From Anaerorudis sp964444915 (GTDB lineage: Bacteria; Bacteroidota; Bacteroidia; Bacteroidales; Dysgonomonadaceae), in the NCBI GenBank assembly GCA_964444915.1, contig CAYUIY010000008.1:1-37931 (forward strand): 37,931 bases of DNA, written 5' to 3'. Within the stretch, counting starts at the first letter, position 1; the number at the start of each line of letters is the position of its first letter. A model generated the notes under the pieces. That model saw nothing but the letters and a program-made list of their open reading frames with translations. It did not search any database and had not been told where the DNA came from. Of this stretch, positions 33,289 through 37,931 are shown in pieces. The translations under genes and the position numbers were made by a program.

Positions 33289-36036
33289 ATGAAACATCTC
33301 GAAATAAGCATATTTTTTTTCCTGATATTTTCTTTTTTTTCTCAATCTCCCTTTGCTCAAACGAAAACGGAGAGTAGCAATTTGTTATCGCAAAACGACT
33401 CCATATCAACCATACCGATAGATACACTAATCACGCCGATAGATACGGTAACCACACCAGATACAGTAAAAACAGACACAACAAAAGTAAAAAAGGAAAC
33501 CCTTGATGCTCCGGTTCACTATACAGCTACCGATTCCTTGGTTTTTACAAAAGATAATATCGTTCATTTATACGGAAATGCCGATGTAAAATACGGCAAT
33601 ATCAGCATTAAAGGCGAATACATTACATTGGATTTGGACAGTAGTGTCATTTCTGCCACATTTGGAATAGATTCTCTGGGAAAAGAATTTGGATACCCCA
33701 TTTTTGAAGAAAACGGCACTCAATACGAAATGAAAAAAGTGAGTTACAACTTCAAAAGCGGCAAAGCATTTATAAATCACGTTGTAACCCAACAAGGTGA
33801 AGGATATATTGTAGCCAATGAAGCGAAAAAGAATCCCGACAACTCGTTTTACATGCGAAATGCAAAATATACGACCTGCGACGAGCACGAGCATCCGCAT
33901 TTCTATTTGAATTTGTCAAAGGCAAAAGTTCGACCCGATAAAGATGTCGTAACAGGTCCCGCATGGCTGGTTGTGGCAGATGTCCCCCTGTTTCCTGTCG
34001 TCTTACCCTTTGCATTTTTCCCTTTCACCAAAACCTATTCTTCCGGAATTATTATGCCCTCCTATGGGGATGAAATGGAGCGCGGTTTTTATCTCCACAA
34101 TGGCGGATATTATTTTGCTATAAACGATTATATGGATCTAGCTGTCACCGGAGAAATATATACCAAAGGAACGTGGGGAATTGGTGCGCAATCCAACTAC
34201 CGAAAGCGATACAAATTTTCCGGACACTTCAACGCTTATTACCTTAATACTGTTCTTGGCGACAAAGGGTTGCCCGATTATTCAGTATCGAAAGATTTTC
34301 GCATCAGTTGGACACATTCTCAAGATCCAAAAGCAAATATGTATCGCACGTTGTCGGCAAGCGTGAATTTTTCTACCAGCAAATACGAAAAAAACGATAT
34401 GACTCACTTGTATTCACGCGAATCGACAAACAACACCAAAAGTTCCAGCATAAATATTACGCAACGTTTTCCCAATTCGCCATGGAGTTTGTCTGCAGCA
34501 ATGAATATTAACCAAATATCGCGAGATTCTACTCTATCGATGACCTTGCCCAATTTATCAATCAACATGAGCCGTGTTTATCCGTTTAAACGGAAAAAAG
34601 CAGTTGGAACCGAACGTTGGTACGAAAAAATATCGATGAGCTATTCAGGAGAATTCAGAAACTCAATTACTACCAAAGAAGATCAGTTCCTGAAATCGAA
34701 CATCATTAAAGATTGGACAAACGGCATGCGTCATAGTATTCCCATTAGTGCTACTTTTACGGTTTTTGATCACATCCAAATATCTCCTTCTATCAATTAT
34801 AATGAAAGATGGTATACATCGCGCCACGTTGAAGCATGGGATTCTATTCAAAAAAGAAATGTAATAGTAGATACAATTTACGGATTCAATCGTGTATATG
34901 ACTACAGCACTTCCATCAGTTTCAATACCATACTTTACGGGATGTATACTCCATGGAAAATTTTTGGAAATAAAATACAAGCCATCCGCCATGTTTTTAC
35001 GCCATCCATCAGTTTAAGCTATGCCCCTGATTTTAGTGCATCGCGCTACAATTTTTACGAAAAATATACGTACAAAAACGAATATGGAGATGACGTGGAA
35101 TACATTTATTCTCCCTATTCACGCATGATGTTTGGAACGGCTCCAAGTGGGAAAAGCGGAAACATTGGATTCAGTTTTAAAAATAACCTCGAAATGAAAA
35201 TTCGCGATGATAATGATCCCACCGGTTACCGAAAAATGAGCCTTATAGACGATCTAAGCATTGGTTTTAGTTACAATATGATGGCCGACTCACTCAAATT
35301 AAGCACAATCAATACAAGTCTTCGACTTAAACTCAGCAAATCTCAAACATTTAGTGTGAGTGCCACATGGGATCCTTATTTGTATGAACTGGACTCTCAT
35401 GGACGCCCTGTTCGTGTAGACAAACTTCGAATTGGTCATGGAAAAGGATTTGGAAAACTTATGAGTACAGGAACATCGTTCTCTTATTCTTTCAATCAAG
35501 ATACTTTCAAAAAATGGTTTGGGGAGAAAGATGATCAGAAAAAAGAAAGCGAAACCGATCTTGCTAACGTTGAAACATTTGAGGGGGATCTTGAAGAGGA
35601 AAGCGTGACGAAAAGCGTATTCGACACATCCCGACAAGATACAGGAGATTATGACGTTGACGGTTACTTAAAGAATAAAATAAACTGGAATCTCTCGTTC
35701 AACTATTCTTTACGTTACGGGTATGGAGAATTCGACAAAAAAAAGATGGAGTATAAAGGAAAATTAACGCACAATTTTGGATTGAGTGGTTCGCTTCAAC
35801 CCACCCAAAACTGGAATTTCACTTTCAATACCGACTATAATTTTGAGACAAAACGCTTTTCTTACATGAACTGTACGTTAACTCGTAATTTACACTGCTG
35901 GAGCATGTCGGCTAGTTTTATTCCGGTAGGACCTTACCAGTCGTATAATTTTATTATTCGTGCAAACTCTTCCTTACTAAAAGATCTCAAATACCAACAA
36001 CACAGTTCTCCTTATCACCGAATGGATTGGTATTAA
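33289..36036 (+). CDS. lptD: LptD-like outer-membrane LPS assembly protein
   Basis: The 915-residue protein has a signal peptide (FFFLIFSFFSQSPFAQ), a Thr/Asp-rich linker (about residues 25-80), an OstA/LptA-like beta-jellyroll region (about 85-200, YGNADVKYGNISIKGEYITL) and a long C-terminal barrel domain with strong alternation of aromatic residues. This is the Bacteroidota form of LptD, which inserts lipopolysaccharide or lipooligosaccharide at the outer membrane surface. LptE is not adjacent. The cysteine pairs of E. coli LptD are not evident. It converges with rarA, 4 bases apart. Confidence 0.85.
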   Translation: MKHLEISIFFFLIFSFFSQSPFAQTKTESSNLLSQNDSISTIPIDTLITPIDTVTTPDTVKTDTTKVKKETLDAPVHYTATDSLVFTKDNIVHLYGNADVKYGNISIKGEYITLDLDSSVISATFGIDSLGKEFGYPIFEENGTQYEMKKVSYNFKSGKAFINHVVTQQGEGYIVANEAKKNPDNSFYMRNAKYTTCDEHEHPHFYLNLSKAKVRPDKDVVTGPAWLVVADVPLFPVVLPFAFFPFTKTYSSGIIMPSYGDEMERGFYLHNGGYYFAINDYMDLAVTGEIYTKGTWGIGAQSNYRKRYKFSGHFNAYYLNTVLGDKGLPDYSVSKDFRISWTHSQDPKANMYRTLSASVNFSTSKYEKNDMTHLYSRESTNNTKSSSINITQRFPNSPWSLSAAMNINQISRDSTLSMTLPNLSINMSRVYPFKRKKAVGTERWYEKISMSYSGEFRNSITTKEDQFLKSNIIKDWTNGMRHSIPISATFTVFDHIQISPSINYNERWYTSRHVEAWDSIQKRNVIVDTIYGFNRVYDYSTSISFNTILYGMYTPWKIFGNKIQAIRHVFTPSISLSYAPDFSASRYNFYEKYTYKNEYGDDVEYIYSPYSRMMFGTAPSGKSGNIGFSFKNNLEMKIRDDNDPTGYRKMSLIDDLSIGFSYNMMADSLKLSTINTSLRLKLSKSQTFSVSATWDPYLYELDSHGRPVRVDKLRIGHGKGFGKLMSTGTSFSYSFNQDTFKKWFGEKDDQKKESETDLANVETFEGDLEEESVTKSVFDTSRQDTGDYDVDGYLKNKINWNLSFNYSLRYGYGEFDKKKMEYKGKLTHNFGLSGSLQPTQNWNFTFNTDYNFETKRFSYMNCTLTRNLHCWSMSASFIPVGPYQSYNFIIRANSSLLKDLKYQQHSSPYHRMDWY

Positions 36037-36040
36037 AAAA

Positions 36041-37309
36041 TCACTTTTTATTCCCCCACAATTTTTTCATTCGATCCTTCAATTTTGCTTCTGAAGGATT
36101 GTCCTGAGGTTCCCAAAAGCGATGATTTTTAATTCCCTGGGGTAAATAATCTTGCTCAACAAAGTGATCTTCAAAATCGTGAGCATATTTGTAATCTTTG
36201 CCATAATTAAGTTCTTTCATCAATGCTGTTGGAGCATTGCGCAAATGAAGAGGAACGGGAAGATTTCCACTATGTTCAACTTCGTTAAGAGCTTTATCAA
36301 TTGCAAGATATGCCGAATTGCTTTTGGGAGAAGTAGCCAAATAAATAGCAGTCTCAGCCAATACAATACGCCCTTCGGGCCACCCAATTTTTTGTAAGGT
36401 ATCAAAACATGCGTTAGCTAATAATAATGCATTCGGATTGGCTAAACCAATATCTTCTGCCGCCGAAATAACCAAGCGGCGCGCAATAAAAGCCGGATCT
36501 TCGCCCCCTGCCACCATGCGTGCCAACCAATAAATAGCTGCATCGGGATCGCTACCGCGGATAGATTTAATGAACGCCGAAATAATATCATAGTGCATCT
36601 CCCCCTCTTTGTCGTATGCTGCCGGATTTTCTTGTATTCGGCTGGTTACACTGTCATCGGTAATTACAATTTTATCGCTATTTTCAGCTATCACAACCAG
36701 CTCTATAATATTTAACAGTTTACGAGCATCGCCACCGGAAAAACGAAACAAAGCATTTGTTTCTTTCACTTCTATCTTTTTTTCTTTTAGAAAAATATCT
36801 TGTGTCAAAGCGCGATGAAGCAAAATTTCCAAATCTTTTCGCTCAAGAGGTTTCAACACATACACTTGACAGCGAGACAATAAGGGGCGTATTACTTCGA
36901 ATGAAGGATTTTCAGTTGTTGCCCCAATGAGAGTAATTACTCCGGTTTCAACTGCATTCAACAGCGAATCTTGTTGCGATTTACTAAACCGATGAATTTC
37001 ATCGATGAACAAAATAGGGCTCGCCGCATCAAAAAAACGCTCGCTTTTTGCTTTTTCAATCACGTCCCTTACATCCTTGACCCCTGAATTGATAGCGCTT
37101 AACTTGTAAAAGGGAGCATGAAGCGTATTGGCAATAATATGTGCCAAGGTGGTTTTCCCTACTCCGGGAGGTCCCCAAAAAATAAGTGAGGGTACCCTTC
37201 CTGAATCAATCATTTTCCGCAAAACAGCACCCTTACCGACCAAATGCTCTTGCCCGATAAACTCATCCAGATTCTGAGGGCGCATCCGCTCTGCCAACGG
37301 TGGATTCAT
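36041..37309 (-). CDS. rarA: Replication-associated recombination protein RarA (MgsA)
   Basis: The 422-residue AAA+ protein begins NPPLAERMRPQNLDEFIGQEH, has Walker A GPPGVGKTTLA, Walker B LFIDEIHRFSKSQQD, sensor 1 GATTENP, and the C-terminal MgsA_C domain with SYxxxRGSDPDAAIYWLARM-like ISAFIKSIRGSDPDAAIYW. It is related to clamp loaders and acts at stalled replication forks. The gene has its own candidate -7 element. Confidence 0.96.
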   Translation of the reverse strand: MNPPLAERMRPQNLDEFIGQEHLVGKGAVLRKMIDSGRVPSLIFWGPPGVGKTTLAHIIANTLHAPFYKLSAINSGVKDVRDVIEKAKSERFFDAASPILFIDEIHRFSKSQQDSLLNAVETGVITLIGATTENPSFEVIRPLLSRCQVYVLKPLERKDLEILLHRALTQDIFLKEKKIEVKETNALFRFSGGDARKLLNIIELVVIAENSDKIVITDDSVTSRIQENPAAYDKEGEMHYDIISAFIKSIRGSDPDAAIYWLARMVAGGEDPAFIARRLVISAAEDIGLANPNALLLANACFDTLQKIGWPEGRIVLAETAIYLATSPKSNSAYLAIDKALNEVEHSGNLPVPLHLRNAPTALMKELNYGKDYKYAHDFEDHFVEQDYLPQGIKNHRFWEPQDNPSEAKLKDRMKKLWGNKK

Positions 37310-37333
37310 ATAAACATCTCCAATTGTTTTTTA

Positions 37334-37341
37334 CAAATGTA
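37334..37341 (-). promoter_or_regulatory. Candidate -7 element for rarA
   Basis: The minus strand reads TACATTTG about 25 bases before the ATG. No -33 TTTG is seen. Confidence 0.5.
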
Positions 37342-37509
37342 CGGGTTAATTCTTAATTTACACACAGATGAATAAAAAACCATCTTCATAAATTCTCTCT
37401 CGTTTCGACAATTAGAAAACTTCTTCGAAATATTTTTCGATACTGCAAACATTCTTTTTTAAGTTTAACACAGCACTCCAATATATGATAAGATATACTC
37501 CCAACTACT

Positions 37510-37595
37510 AAAAAGAGACCACCTTGCTCAAGATGGTCTCTTTTGTTACGGTTTATATGGACTAGTATTAAGGTAAAAAGATTGTTTTAGGTTAT
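37510..37595 (-). ncRNA. Candidate small RNA between rpsO and rarA
   Basis: A complete promoter (37602-37633) and a strong terminator (37511-37544), both on the minus strand, bound about 85 bases with no ATG-started frame of useful length. It is not the rarA leader by necessity, since rarA has its own -7 element closer in. The unpaired 5' part is AT-rich. A 5' attenuator for rarA is the main alternative. Confidence 0.4.
37511..37544 (-). terminator. Rho-independent terminator, minus strand
   Basis: AAAAGAGACCA and TGGTCTCTTTT form an 11-bp stem around a 12-base loop. On the minus strand the stem ends in a five-T run; on the plus strand it is followed by GTTACGG. Confidence 0.8.
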
Positions 37596-37601
37596 CGTTT
37601 A

Positions 37602-37633
37602 CAAATATAGAGGGGTCTTATAAGAAAAACAAA
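37602..37633 (-). promoter_or_regulatory. Bacteroidota promoter for the candidate small RNA
   Basis: On the minus strand TTTG (37633-37630) and TATATTTG (37609-37602) are separated by 20 bases. Confidence 0.65.
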
Positions 37634-37636
37634 TAA

Positions 37637-37675
37637 AAAAACATATTATAAAACATACTTTTACAATATGTTTTT
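37637..37675 (-). terminator. Second terminator-like hairpin downstream of rpsO
   Basis: AAAAACATATT and AATATGTTTTT form an 11-bp stem around a 17-base loop, followed on the minus strand by more T residues. It lies between the rpsO terminator and the next promoter and may insulate the two. Confidence 0.5.
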
Positions 37676-37751
37676 GATTACTTATACTTAAGTGTATTTA
37701 TTATTGATTTAAAAATCAATCCCTTGAATTGAAATGTCTCCATTAATCAAA

Positions 37752-37784
37752 AAAAAGAGTAAATGAAATTCATTTACTCTTTTT
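37752..37784 (-). terminator. Rho-independent terminator after rpsO
   Basis: A 14-bp stem, with arms 37752-37765 and 37771-37784, has a 5-base loop. It ends in a T run on the minus strand, 20 bases after the rpsO stop. Confidence 0.85.
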
Positions 37785-37803
37785 CGATTTTTTTCTTGAA
37801 AAT

Positions 37804-37931
37804 TTATTTTCTTATACCTAATTCTTTAATAATCGCTCTATATCTTTCGATATCTTTCTCAATCAGGTAATTAAGCAAACGACGACGTTTACCTACTAAA
37901 ATTTTCAAGGCTCTTTCTGTGTTATAATCTT
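37804..37931 (-). CDS. rpsO: 30S ribosomal protein S15 (3' part)
   Basis: Only the last 41 codons are in the window; the gene continues beyond base 37931. They read YNTERALKILVGKRRRLLNY followed by LIEKDIERYRAIIKELGIRK and a stop. This matches the C-terminal half of S15, including the GKRRRLLNYL segment that contacts 16S rRNA. It is too short to appear as a full-length frame. A terminator follows. Confidence 0.93.
   Translation of the reverse strand, partial: DYNTERALKILVGKRRRLLNYLIEKDIERYRAIIKELGIRK

Noticed and set aside
1..37931. CRISPR array, insertion sequence or prophage
   Set aside because: No regularly spaced repeats, transposase frames or phage structural genes were found anywhere in the window.

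Overview
The window is a stretch of chromosome from a bacterium of the phylum Bacteroidota, most likely order Bacteroidales. The evidence is the gene content (sphingolipid-type serine palmitoyltransferase, DUF3078 protein, Bacteroidota-type LptD, the SerC/SerA pair, a fused aspartokinase/homoserine dehydrogenase followed by an ApgM-like gene and threonine synthase) and the many upstream copies of the Bacteroidota promoter -7 element TAnnTTTG, several with a TTTG -33 element 18-20 bases upstream. The DNA is AT-rich. I see no prophage, insertion sequence, CRISPR array or tRNA gene. Most of the window is ordinary core genome.

Layout: 1-5145 holds the 3' part of comM (+), then leftward genes for an M15-type peptidase lipoprotein, tcdA, rubrerythrin and serC-serA. 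5328-10537 is rightward: recR, a small membrane protein, a GNAT acetyltransferase, tsaC, a ClC channel with CBS domains, and fmt. 10543-13786 is leftward: DUF3078 protein and guaB. 14015-19599 mixes a peroxiredoxin, serine palmitoyltransferase, ferritin, a TraB/GumN lipoprotein, RlmD and HU. 19800-24468 is a tightly packed, partly overlapping rightward cluster: two rhomboid proteases, an endo/exonuclease/phosphatase protein, queD, queE and rnz.

24880-27861 is the ribosomal operon rplM-rpsI-rpsB-tsf. 28011-33222 is the threonine operon thrA-apgM-thrC, behind a leader peptide rich in Thr and Met codons. lptD (+) and rarA (-) converge at 36040. The window ends in rpsO (-), which is cut by the edge.

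The less ordinary material is between genes. (1) 24538-24795 is a GC-rich, hairpin-rich island with long open frames on both strands and a -7 element just before it; it may be an undescribed RNA. (2) 27820-27912 reads on the minus strand like domains V and VI of a group IIC intron, with no intron body or reverse transcriptase, and shares its last bases with the tsf terminator. (3) The thr leader encodes a 25-residue peptide with a Thr-Thr-Met-Thr-Met-Thr run. (4) Between rpsO and rarA a full promoter and a terminator bound a possible RNA of about 85 nt. (5) The untranslated regions before rplM and rpsB contain structures that could be ribosomal-protein leaders.

All calls come from reading the sequence and from remembered family features; no database search was run.
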